64,000 nt of DNA from positions 2,790,001 through 2,854,000 of the forward strand of contig NZ_FQWQ01000001.1 in NCBI RefSeq assembly GCF_900129725.1, read 5' to 3'. The position numbers and the translations under genes were made by a program. The DNA is from Chryseolinea serpens (GTDB lineage: Bacteria > Bacteroidota > Bacteroidia > Cytophagales > Cyclobacteriaceae). The notes under the pieces are model-generated. The model was not told the origin of the DNA. It made no database searches and worked only from the letters and a program-made list of their open reading frames with translations. Below are positions 45,374 to 52,612 of the stretch, one piece after another (within the stretch, counting starts at the first letter, position 1; every line of letters begins with the position of its first letter).

Positions 45374-46716
45374 TCGAGCATCAGCACCAGGCTCACCACA
45401 AAGAAGGGCATTAATGGAATTTTATAGCGCACCAGCGTTCCGAAATTGTACGTAGACACTCCGACGGCAAAGGCAAAGGTGAGGGAGAAAACAAGGGCAA
45501 AGAAAGTATTGGGATACAGCGCGGCCGAGAAGACCTTAAGATTTCGCTTCACCAGGATATACAACGTCGTGAGCAGCAACGCAAGACTTTCAAAGGCGGA
45601 AAGGAGCATGAACGGATTCTTTGCCTCCCACAAATAAGGACGGAATATCGATACGTTGATGGCCTGTGGCGCAAGGGCGATCATCGAACCCAACGTGCCA
45701 TCCAGCTCTCCGAGCGTATAGCCCGACCCTGCATCCCTGCCCGTCTGAAAACGAATGTCGTAGGCGGTCTCCTGGGCCGTCCTGGCCAGACTGTTGATGG
45801 CGTATTTTGGGTTGTCTTCGCTTGCCTTCAGGGTTGCAAAATAGGCCAAGCCTCCTGCGGCGCAGATCACAAACGGAAAAATAATCGTTTTGATCGCTTG
45901 CGACCGCAGCGCCCCAAGGTTGAATAAAAACACCCAAACAATGGCGGCCGGCAGGAAGGTTAGCAAAATGTAGATCTTGATCGAATACAATCCATACGAG
46001 CTCAACAGAAGCATGGTTACGCGCCAGAATGTGGGCTGCTTAACAATAAAGATCTGGAAGATCTGAAACGTAGCCATGCCCAGGCACCCGAGTGTGATGG
46101 TGTCCTTCAACAGCCCCGAGCCCCAAAAAAAAACCGAAGGAATAAAAAATGCCGCGATGGCAAGCCCCTTGTGCAGGTGTGGATATTGTTGATAGAAGGT
46201 CTGGAAAAACTGCCACATGCCCACAAAGCAAAACACGGCAAACAACGCCGCCGTAGCCGAATAGCAAGAAAATGTGAACAGGTCAAAGATCGCAGCAATT
46301 TTCACAATGCTGTAGGAGGGCGGATCGCGAAAGAATGCAATTTTCGAAGCATACCGATACACCCCCCGGTCATCATAGCCGTCGCTGAGAATAAGCTTTA
46401 GCCCCGACTCCGGCGAATCCCAAAAAGCCTCCCAGATGTAACGGCTTCCGTAGGTGTGATAGTTAAAGGTGTCGCCACCGCCATAGTAGAATTGATACAC
46501 GAGTCCAACGATCAGTGCCCCGACGATCTTCACGGTGAGTGCCGGAAAAAAATAACGGCGTGTTACTTCATCTGTAACGGACGGACGGATGACGTAGGCG
46601 ACTATGTAGATGACGCCTGCAACAATAGGGAAAACAATAAAATCGCGATAATCCAAAATCTTCCGTTTTGACTCGTTCGACCAAAGGTCACCGTTTAACC
46701 ACGATAAAGCAACCAT
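45322..46716 (-). CDS. Polytopic membrane protein, unknown
   Basis: 464 residues with about 10-11 hydrophobic helices. No named family was recognised. There is a conserved-looking loop near the N-terminus (QFYYGGGDTFNYHTYGSR) and a long periplasmic loop around residues 290-350 (RTAQETAYDIRFQTG). Location at the border of the polysaccharide locus would suit a polymerase or membrane glycosyltransferase, but no motif confirms this. The 3' end overlaps the convergent glycosyltransferase. It follows the TPR gene by 28 bases on the same strand. Confidence 0.7.
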   Translation of the reverse strand: MVALSWLNGDLWSNESKRKILDYRDFIVFPIVAGVIYIVAYVIRPSVTDEVTRRYFFPALTVKIVGALIVGLVYQFYYGGGDTFNYHTYGSRYIWEAFWDSPESGLKLILSDGYDDRGVYRYASKIAFFRDPPSYSIVKIAAIFDLFTFSCYSATAALFAVFCFVGMWQFFQTFYQQYPHLHKGLAIAAFFIPSVFFWGSGLLKDTITLGCLGMATFQIFQIFIVKQPTFWRVTMLLLSSYGLYSIKIYILLTFLPAAIVWVFLFNLGALRSQAIKTIIFPFVICAAGGLAYFATLKASEDNPKYAINSLARTAQETAYDIRFQTGRDAGSGYTLGELDGTLGSMIALAPQAINVSIFRPYLWEAKNPFMLLSAFESLALLLTTLYILVKRNLKVFSAALYPNTFFALVFSLTFAFAVGVSTYNFGTLVRYKIPLMPFFVVSLVLMLDYSNRDRNVDVLEPTEY

Positions 46717-46744
46717 GACATAGGCATCCGCCCATGTCTATTCG

Positions 46745-48028
46745 TCAATCGCCCTTCTCCATTTTCTTCAATCGGAGTCGCGCCGTTTTATAGGCTTCGT
46801 CTTTTCGACCGGCTTTCTTTTCCACGGCCTTGAACCACTTCCGAGCGCCGGCTTTGTCTCCTTGTTTCTCGGCGATCTCGCCCAGGGCGATCATCGAGTA
46901 TAAATAGTAGCCCGACTCGGTGGCCTCGATCCGCTCGGCATAGCGCATGCACAGCTCGTAGTATTTTTTGGCTTCGTCCAGCTTGCGGCGGGCTTCGTTG
47001 ATCTGGCCCAGAAAAAAAGCCGCATAACGGCCACTGGTAGCTTCATAGCCCACCTGCCCGCTGTCGATCTTGTTCAGGATGCTCTTGCACACGGGGTCCG
47101 CCTCGGCAAACCGCCCTTGATAATAAAGCATACGCGCATAGTAGCGATGGAAGTAGGGGTTCCGTGGGTAGGTCTGAAATAAATATTCGCTGATCTGGAA
47201 CGCCCGGGGCTGGTCGTTTTCGTAGCTGTTCAAAATCCGCATCAACCACACCATGGCCTCCGTGCGGGTGTAGAAGGCGTTGTAGGACACCTCTTTCAAT
47301 TGCTTCAGCCCCAATGCCTTGTCGCCTTTCTTAAAAAACCACAGCACGGGTTTCAGTACCGGGTAATTCTCTGGCACCCACACCGAAAAATAGTTATAGA
47401 GGGCGTCGCCAAACAACAACTCGGGGTTCAGGCCTTCTTTCTCTTTGCTCTCCTCCAGATAGTTGATGGCGTTTTTGCCAACGACTGCCGCCTTGCGCCA
47501 GGCCTTGCGCTCCTCGTCGGCATACAGTCTCCCCTTAAAGCCATAGGCCGCCGCCAGGAAAAAAGAAGCCTCCGTCTTGTAGGCCGGATAATTTTCATAC
47601 AGGTTTTCGCCCACCGAAATGGTGCTATCCATATAGGCCAGAAACGTGTCGTCGTGCGACTGATCCTTGGTGTTGGGCATGATCTTCCACCATTCGATGA
47701 GGCCCATTAGAAAATACGGCAGTGGATGCCAGGCATATTTGGCTTTCAGGTATTGAAATTGGGCCTCGGCCGCAGAAAATTTGAAGTTATAGAGGTCGTT
47801 CAGGGCCTGCGAGCATTCCAATTGCACGTTCAGGTCGGAAATGAGAATGATCGTGGTGTCTTTTTTTGCGACCATTTGTGCCCGGGCGTCCGTTTGTGCG
47901 ACCCATAGCGGCAAGAGCATTCCAAACCAAAGCCACCGCGACAGCAACAGGCGCCCAAAACGCCTCCCGCCACGCACGGGGTCAAAACCTGATCGTTTTT
48001 TTTGTTGGATGGAAGAAACGTTCGTCAT
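46745..48028 (-). CDS. Secreted tetratricopeptide-repeat protein
   Basis: 427 residues from MTNVSSIQQKKRSG at 48028; the longer frame to 48079 would overlap the divergent gene. A basic N-terminus plus hydrophobic segment (LLLSRWLWFGMLLPLWVAQ..ARAQ) indicates export. At least four to five TPR-like helix pairs are visible (for example ALNDLYNFKFSAAEAQFQYL, YYLYSMIALGEIAEKQGDKA, GARKWFKAVEKKAG). Such proteins scaffold envelope assemblies. It is divergent from the gene at 48065, with only 36 bases between starts. Confidence 0.75.
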   Translation of the reverse strand: MTNVSSIQQKKRSGFDPVRGGRRFGRLLLSRWLWFGMLLPLWVAQTDARAQMVAKKDTTIILISDLNVQLECSQALNDLYNFKFSAAEAQFQYLKAKYAWHPLPYFLMGLIEWWKIMPNTKDQSHDDTFLAYMDSTISVGENLYENYPAYKTEASFFLAAAYGFKGRLYADEERKAWRKAAVVGKNAINYLEESKEKEGLNPELLFGDALYNYFSVWVPENYPVLKPVLWFFKKGDKALGLKQLKEVSYNAFYTRTEAMVWLMRILNSYENDQPRAFQISEYLFQTYPRNPYFHRYYARMLYYQGRFAEADPVCKSILNKIDSGQVGYEATSGRYAAFFLGQINEARRKLDEAKKYYELCMRYAERIEATESGYYLYSMIALGEIAEKQGDKAGARKWFKAVEKKAGRKDEAYKTARLRLKKMEKGD

Positions 48029-48064
48029 AAACTTACACTTAAACCCCTGTCCACGCAGAAACCC

Positions 48065-48697
48065 ATGTCTCAGGAACACGAAACTAAATCATTCTTTGGT
48101 GCCAGCAAAAGATTACTGTTTTTGCTGCTTTGCCTGCTCACCCTGGCGCTGCTTTATATCAAGATCTCTTTTATCGAAAACGAAACCGCAGCGTTCGAAT
48201 TTCTGCAAGACCGCCCCGAGGGCACCATCCTGCGGATCGTCAATGGCCTGCGCTTCTTCGCTATACCCGTCGTCTATCTCTGGAAGTTCACCGTCATCGC
48301 GTTCGTCATCTGGGTGGGCTGCTTCATGTTCGGCTACCGGGTCACCTACACCCAGTGCTGGGGTGTGGTCATCGGCGCCGAATACATCTTCCTCATCCCC
48401 GAATTGATCAAGATCGGCTGGTTCATGTTCGTAGAAACAGACCCCTCCTACGCCGAGGTCAGCGCGTTCTACCCGCTCTCGCTGCTCTCCCTGTTCGACT
48501 ATTATGCCATCGACAAACGCTGGGCATACCCGCTGAAGGCGCTCAACGTCTTCGAGATCGTCTATTGGTTCATGTTGGTGGAAGGCATCCACAGTTTTGC
48601 CCGCAAAAGCAAAAAATACGTGTGGATCATCGTGCTTTGCTCCTACGTGTTGCTGTTCTTTGGGTGGCTGTTGTTCTACAGCGTCGTATACAAGTAG
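48065..48697 (+). CDS. Integral membrane protein, unknown
   Basis: 210 residues from MSQEHETKSFFGASKRLLF at 48065. About five membrane helices are seen (LLFLLLCLLTLALLYI, FFAIPVVYLWKFTVIAFVIWV, GVVIGAEYIFLIPELIKIGWF, others). The overall layout recalls Yip1-type membrane proteins, but no signature motif was recognised. It is transcribed divergently from the TPR gene. Hairpins at 48739-48760, 48773-48811 and 48872-48896 follow. Confidence 0.65.
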   Translation: MSQEHETKSFFGASKRLLFLLLCLLTLALLYIKISFIENETAAFEFLQDRPEGTILRIVNGLRFFAIPVVYLWKFTVIAFVIWVGCFMFGYRVTYTQCWGVVIGAEYIFLIPELIKIGWFMFVETDPSYAEVSAFYPLSLLSLFDYYAIDKRWAYPLKALNVFEIVYWFMLVEGIHSFARKSKKYVWIIVLCSYVLLFFGWLLFYSVVYK

Positions 48698-49054
48698 ACG
48701 CCCTGCCCGGGGAGATGCCGCAAGATAAAAAAGTTTTGCCGGCCTTCGTACTCCGGCCGGACCCCGCCCGTACCGAACATATAACTCGCTCTCAACTAAC
48801 TATACGTTCGGGCTTCCCTTCCAAGCCCTACCCAACCCCTTTCTCCTCCATGTTCCACCCCCCGATCACCCATTTGTTGGTGTCCCACCAACAAATCACT
48901 CTCCATCCCCACCTCACTTCAATCATCCCGCCCCCAATCCCGGCAAATTCAAACATCTTAGCCGCCCCTACTGCCTTGAAAAATTTGCCATGAAATCACC
49001 CCGCACAAAAAATTCATATTTTCGCAAAGCCGTTCACCACACCGGCACGCACGC
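48698..49054. other. Gene-free stretch with three hairpins
   Basis: No credible gene lies in these 357 bases. Three inverted repeats stand in a row: CCGGCC/GGCCGG at 48739-48760; an 11-base pair of arms (48773-48783 with 48801-48811, 10 of 11 matching, CCGAACATATA type); and ATTTGTTGGTG-TCC-CACCAACAAAT at 48872-48896, a perfect 11-bp stem identical in core to the palindromes of the array at 26284-26641. They may terminate the upstream membrane-protein transcript or form a mobile palindrome family. Confidence 0.6.
48872..48896. repeat. Solitary copy of TTTGTTGGTG palindrome
   Basis: A perfect 11-bp stem, ATTTGTTGGTG/CACCAACAAAT, with loop TCC. The same core, in several copies and one inversion, builds the array between PIN-PhoH and panB (26284-26641), 22 kb away. 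The nearest match is the second array unit (26411-26434), which also has a TCCC centre. Confidence 0.65.
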
Positions 49055-49999
49055 ATGCCCTACGATCTTCACCACATCCTGGAAGCCCTCAAGGGCGAAC
49101 CGCTCACCGTCGAGCAGGGCGAGCTGCCCGTAAACATCACCCGCGCCTTGCCCGCACCCGAAGCCGATGCCGAAAGCATCGCCTGGATCAAACCCGGTCA
49201 CCCCAAGGCAACGGACATGATCGTGAACACCGCCGCGCCGCTCATCGTCTGCGACGAAGCCACCTGGAATAATCTGCCGGAACCCAAGCCGGCCAAAGTA
49301 TTCGTCCTGGTCGACGAACCAAAACGCATTTTTTCGAAAGTGGTCAATGCCCTGCTGGTGAAACGTCCCGCACCCGGCATCCACCCCTCGGCCAGTGTCC
49401 ATCCCAAGGCCGTCATCGGGAAATCGTGTCACATCGGTCCGTTCACCTATGTTGGCGAAGCGGTCATCGGCGACCACACCGTCATCCACGGCCACGCTTT
49501 CATCTACGACAACGTGACGCTCGGCGACCGCTGCATCCTGCACGCCGGCGTGGTCATCGGCAGCGACGGCTTTGGCTATTCGCGCGATGAGAACAACAAC
49601 GTCGAAAAATTCCCCCACATCGGCGGCGTCCGCATCGGTCACGACGTCGAGATCGGCGCCAACACCTGCATCGACCGCGGCGCATTGGGCAACACCATCA
49701 TTGGGAACGGCGCGAAGATCGACAACCTCGTGCACGTGGCTCATAATGTAAATATTGGCGAGAATGCATTTGTCATTGCACACGCCATGCTGGGTGGCAG
49801 CGTCACCGTCGGGGCTGCCGCCTGGGTGGCACCGTCGGCTTCTATTCTCCAACAACTGAAGATCGGTGATGGTGCAACGATTGGGGTGGGTGCTGTCGTG
49901 ACAAAAGATGTTCCTCCTGGCCAGACGTGGACGGGGTCACCGGCGCGACCGTTGACAGAGTTTTTGGCGATGCAGAAGAAGATTAAGGATTTACCGTAA
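49055..49999 (+). CDS. lpxD: UDP-3-O-(3-hydroxyacyl)glucosamine N-acyltransferase LpxD
   Basis: 314 residues. It has an N-terminal uridine-binding-like domain (about 1-100) and a left-handed beta-helix of hexapeptide repeats (about 108-285). Family signatures are [10 protein letters not shown] (169-178), [27 protein letters not shown] and HVAHN with catalytic H230. LpxD adds the N-linked acyl chain in lipid A synthesis. No lpxC/lpxA neighbour is present, and Bacteroidota often carry additional LpxD-like copies, so this may be a paralogue. The start codon follows the hairpin region. Confidence 0.88.
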   Translation: MPYDLHHILEALKGEPLTVEQGELPVNITRALPAPEADAESIAWIKPGHPKATDMIVNTAAPLIVCDEATWNNLPEPKPAKVFVLVDEPKRIFSKVVNALLVKRPAPGIHPSASVHPKAVIGKSCHIGPFTYVGEAVIGDHTVIHGHAFIYDNVTLGDRCILHAGVVIGSDGFGYSRDENNNVEKFPHIGGVRIGHDVEIGANTCIDRGALGNTIIGNGAKIDNLVHVAHNVNIGENAFVIAHAMLGGSVTVGAAAWVAPSASILQQLKIGDGATIGVGAVVTKDVPPGQTWTGSPARPLTEFLAMQKKIKDLP

Positions 50000-50039
50000 T
50001 ACAACGAAACAGAAAACCGGTTAGGTACCACGAAATCTT

Positions 50040-50735
50040 ATGCGTTTATTCATCGTCACTATCATCCTCTTCCTATCCAACGTTTCTTCCTTTTCGCAAA
50101 CCGGAACGCCCTTCCATATAGATATCCCACAAATTCAAGGCTCAGGCAAAATGGTGAATGACTTTATTCCCGCCCGGTGGCACATTTTAGAATCCGCAAG
50201 TGGAGATCTGAACGGTGATGCAAGACCGGACTATGTTCTTATCCTTGGGGTAACCAACAAGGAACTGGCAATGCACGCCATCGACACCGTTCGGAATGAG
50301 GTTCCGCGCTTGCTCGTTGTTCTGGTATCGGACAAGAAGGAGCTTAAAGTCGATCAGCAAACCCATGAATTGATCTTGCCATCGGGTTTTGGTGGAAATT
50401 TTGACCCCATCGAAATGACCGAGCCTTTATCCATTGATCCAAAAAACAAAAGCATCACCGTTTCCATGTATGGCGGTCTGAGAGAGCGCTGGGTGATCCA
50501 TTATGTCTTTCAAAAAGATGACCTGGACTGGACATTACACTCGGCGACTTTAAGCACCTACGATTCTACCGCGCCCGACCAAGCGTTTCACTACGACAGC
50601 ACGTTCGACTTTGTCCATAAAAAAGTAATCGATAACCTCACAAAGGAAACCCACGACTTGACATGGACCCAAGTATTAAAACTGAAAGACATGAAGCCTT
50701 TTGAGAATGAAGTTGCACCCGACGTTAGAATTTAA
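50040..50735 (+). CDS. Secreted protein with Ca-binding-like DLNGDARPD motif
   Basis: 231 residues with a signal peptide (MRLFIVTIILFLSNVSSFSQ). The SGDLNGDARPDYVLI segment is an FG-GAP/EF-hand-like Dx[DN]xDGxxD calcium loop, common in extracellular Bacteroidota proteins. The rest shows alternating strands and no recognised fold or catalytic motif. It lies 40 bases after lpxD and 7 bases before the next secreted gene, so the two small genes may be a pair. Confidence 0.6.
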   Translation: MRLFIVTIILFLSNVSSFSQTGTPFHIDIPQIQGSGKMVNDFIPARWHILESASGDLNGDARPDYVLILGVTNKELAMHAIDTVRNEVPRLLVVLVSDKKELKVDQQTHELILPSGFGGNFDPIEMTEPLSIDPKNKSITVSMYGGLRERWVIHYVFQKDDLDWTLHSATLSTYDSTAPDQAFHYDSTFDFVHKKVIDNLTKETHDLTWTQVLKLKDMKPFENEVAPDVRI

Positions 50736-50742
50736 ATCTCAA

Positions 50743-51297
50743 ATGAAAATTTTCATTTTTATTCTCTGTGCGTTCGAAGTCGGTTGTTCCCTGGCACAGT
50801 CAGCGAGCCCTTCAAAATCAAAATACGCTTCCTTGTCCACTACAACGGAGGATATGCGAAGAATTGGCTCCCTGTTTCTGATGGATAGCATTAGTGCCGA
50901 CGACAACGAAATCACTTTTGCCTGCATGGATAGCATTCTTTCAACGCACAAAGGAACCAGAGACTATTTCTTTCCCGTGTTTGAAAAAATCGCCATGCAA
51001 GCCGACGGTTCCGTGGCGGAGATCATTGGATCTTATACGTTAGTCTACTTAAAAAAATATCCTCATGAATTTCTGGACAGATACCGTTGCTGTCAGAAAG
51101 ATGAGCCTTGTTGTCAAAAACTTGTTCTACTGGCCACTTTTCTGGGAGAAGAGACCATGATGGATGATGACAAAGCGAAGGTGTACCATGAGCTAATGGA
51201 TGCATTGAAGGTGAGTCACAAAAATCAAAAAAAAGAAAATGCCCTGGCGTTGCTCATGCGAACGGTGGATGCCACACGAAAGAATTGGAAGGACTAG
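50743..51297 (+). CDS. Small secreted protein, unknown
   Basis: 184 residues from MKIFIFILCAFEVGCSLAQS at 50743; a longer frame from 50701 overlaps the previous gene and lacks a signal peptide. The signal sequence could be of lipoprotein type (Cys in EVGC) or end at LAQ. A CCQKDEPCCQK cluster (four Cys in 10 residues) occurs near the middle and could bind metal or form disulphides. No family was recognised. Confidence 0.55.
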   Translation: MKIFIFILCAFEVGCSLAQSASPSKSKYASLSTTTEDMRRIGSLFLMDSISADDNEITFACMDSILSTHKGTRDYFFPVFEKIAMQADGSVAEIIGSYTLVYLKKYPHEFLDRYRCCQKDEPCCQKLVLLATFLGEETMMDDDKAKVYHELMDALKVSHKNQKKENALALLMRTVDATRKNWKD

Positions 51298-51320
51298 ATG
51301 CCGCTAACGTTAACCGGCAT

Positions 51321-52436
51321 TTAATTAACGAAAAAATTACGGATCACTTCACTCGTCCTGGCCACTTGCTCGTCTCTCATCCCGGGCCACAACGGCAGGC
51401 TCAGCACCGTATCGGCTACACGTTCCGTTAATGGGAAATCTCCCTTCTTAAATCCATATTCGGCATACGCCTGCTGCAAGTGTGGTGGAATCGGGTAATG
51501 AACCATGGTCTCTATGCCTTCTTTTGCAAGTGCTTCCTTCAATTTGTCGCGGCGCGCCGTCCGGATCACAAACAAATGGTAAACATGGTTTGCTTCCGCA
51601 GAGGTTGCCGGAAGCATAAGATCACCTACTCCTCTCAATTTCTCCAGATATGACTCCGCCAGGCCCCGCCGCTCTTCATTCCATTGTGTCAGGTATTTCA
51701 ACTTCACGCTCAACACCGCCGCCTGCAATTCGTCGAGCCGCGAGTTGATACCCTTCTCTGCGCAAACATGCTTTGATTCAAAACCGTAATTCCGGAATTG
51801 CCGCGCCAACGCTGCTTTGGTTTCATCGGAAGTCGTCACCGCGCCACCATCACCCAGGGCACCCAGATTTTTTGTGGGATAAAAACTGGTCGCGTTGGCA
51901 TGACCAAAGCTGCCGGTGCGCTGGCCAGCCCATGTGGCGCCGTGAGCCTGGGCATTGTCCTCCACGACCATAAGATTGTATTTGCGGGCCAGCGCCATGA
52001 TCGCTGTCATATTGCAGGCCTGGCCGTAGAGGTGGACCGGAAGGATCGCCTTGGTTTTGGAAGTAATGTGCTGTTCGATCTGTTGTGGATCGATGTTGAA
52101 GGTGACAGGGTTGGGTTCTACCGGTCGTAAAATAGCGCCGGTCTGTGCGGCGGCGTGCCAGGTGGCCACGTAGGTGTTGGCCGGCACGATGATTTCGTCT
52201 CCTTTTCCGATGCCGCAGATTTTCAGTGCAACCACCAGAGCGTCATAGCCATTGCCCACGCCCACGCACCGGGATGTGCCGCAAAACGCCGCGTAGGCAT
52301 CTTCAAATGCCTTCAGGGCGTCACCCAGGATAAACCAGTTCTTATCATAAACCCTTGCCAGGGCCTCCAGGGCCTCCTGGCGAATGGCATTGTGCTGCGG
52401 CGAAAACGATAAAAAGGGGATGGGTTCCGGGGTCAT
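51321..52436 (-). CDS. DegT/DnrJ/EryC1-type sugar aminotransferase
   Basis: 371 residues from MTPEPIPFLSFSPQ at 52436; upstream in-frame residues to 52490 form no sensible extension. PLP-enzyme features are VGVGNGYDALVVALK, DEIIVPANTYVAT, VEDNAQAHGATW and the Schiff-base lysine in SFYPTKNLGALGDGG. Enzymes of this family aminate keto-sugars (for example dTDP-3-oxo-6-deoxyhexoses) for surface glycans. It probably serves the neighbouring polysaccharide functions, though it stands 5 kb from the main locus. Confidence 0.9.
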   Translation of the reverse strand: MTPEPIPFLSFSPQHNAIRQEALEALARVYDKNWFILGDALKAFEDAYAAFCGTSRCVGVGNGYDALVVALKICGIGKGDEIIVPANTYVATWHAAAQTGAILRPVEPNPVTFNIDPQQIEQHITSKTKAILPVHLYGQACNMTAIMALARKYNLMVVEDNAQAHGATWAGQRTGSFGHANATSFYPTKNLGALGDGGAVTTSDETKAALARQFRNYGFESKHVCAEKGINSRLDELQAAVLSVKLKYLTQWNEERRGLAESYLEKLRGVGDLMLPATSAEANHVYHLFVIRTARRDKLKEALAKEGIETMVHYPIPPHLQQAYAEYGFKKGDFPLTERVADTVLSLPLWPGMRDEQVARTSEVIRNFFVN

Positions 52437-52612
52437 GCAGCAAATAGACGAAAGTAGTCGACAAAATAAATGCACCCTGCTGAAAAGCAAAATTTCCCTT
52501 ATTTTCGGGCTTTTATTTCAAGAATGTCAAAACCGATAAATTGTTGTGGAGGCTAATGCCCCGCCGGTCCAAAAAATCACCTTTTTACACATATCTCAAT
52601 CCCATATTCTAC

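Noticed and set aside
48130-48993. 287-residue + strand ORF in another frame of the membrane-protein gene
   Set aside because: Arg/His/Pro-rich shadow typical of an off-frame reading of GC-rich DNA; it also runs through the hairpin region.
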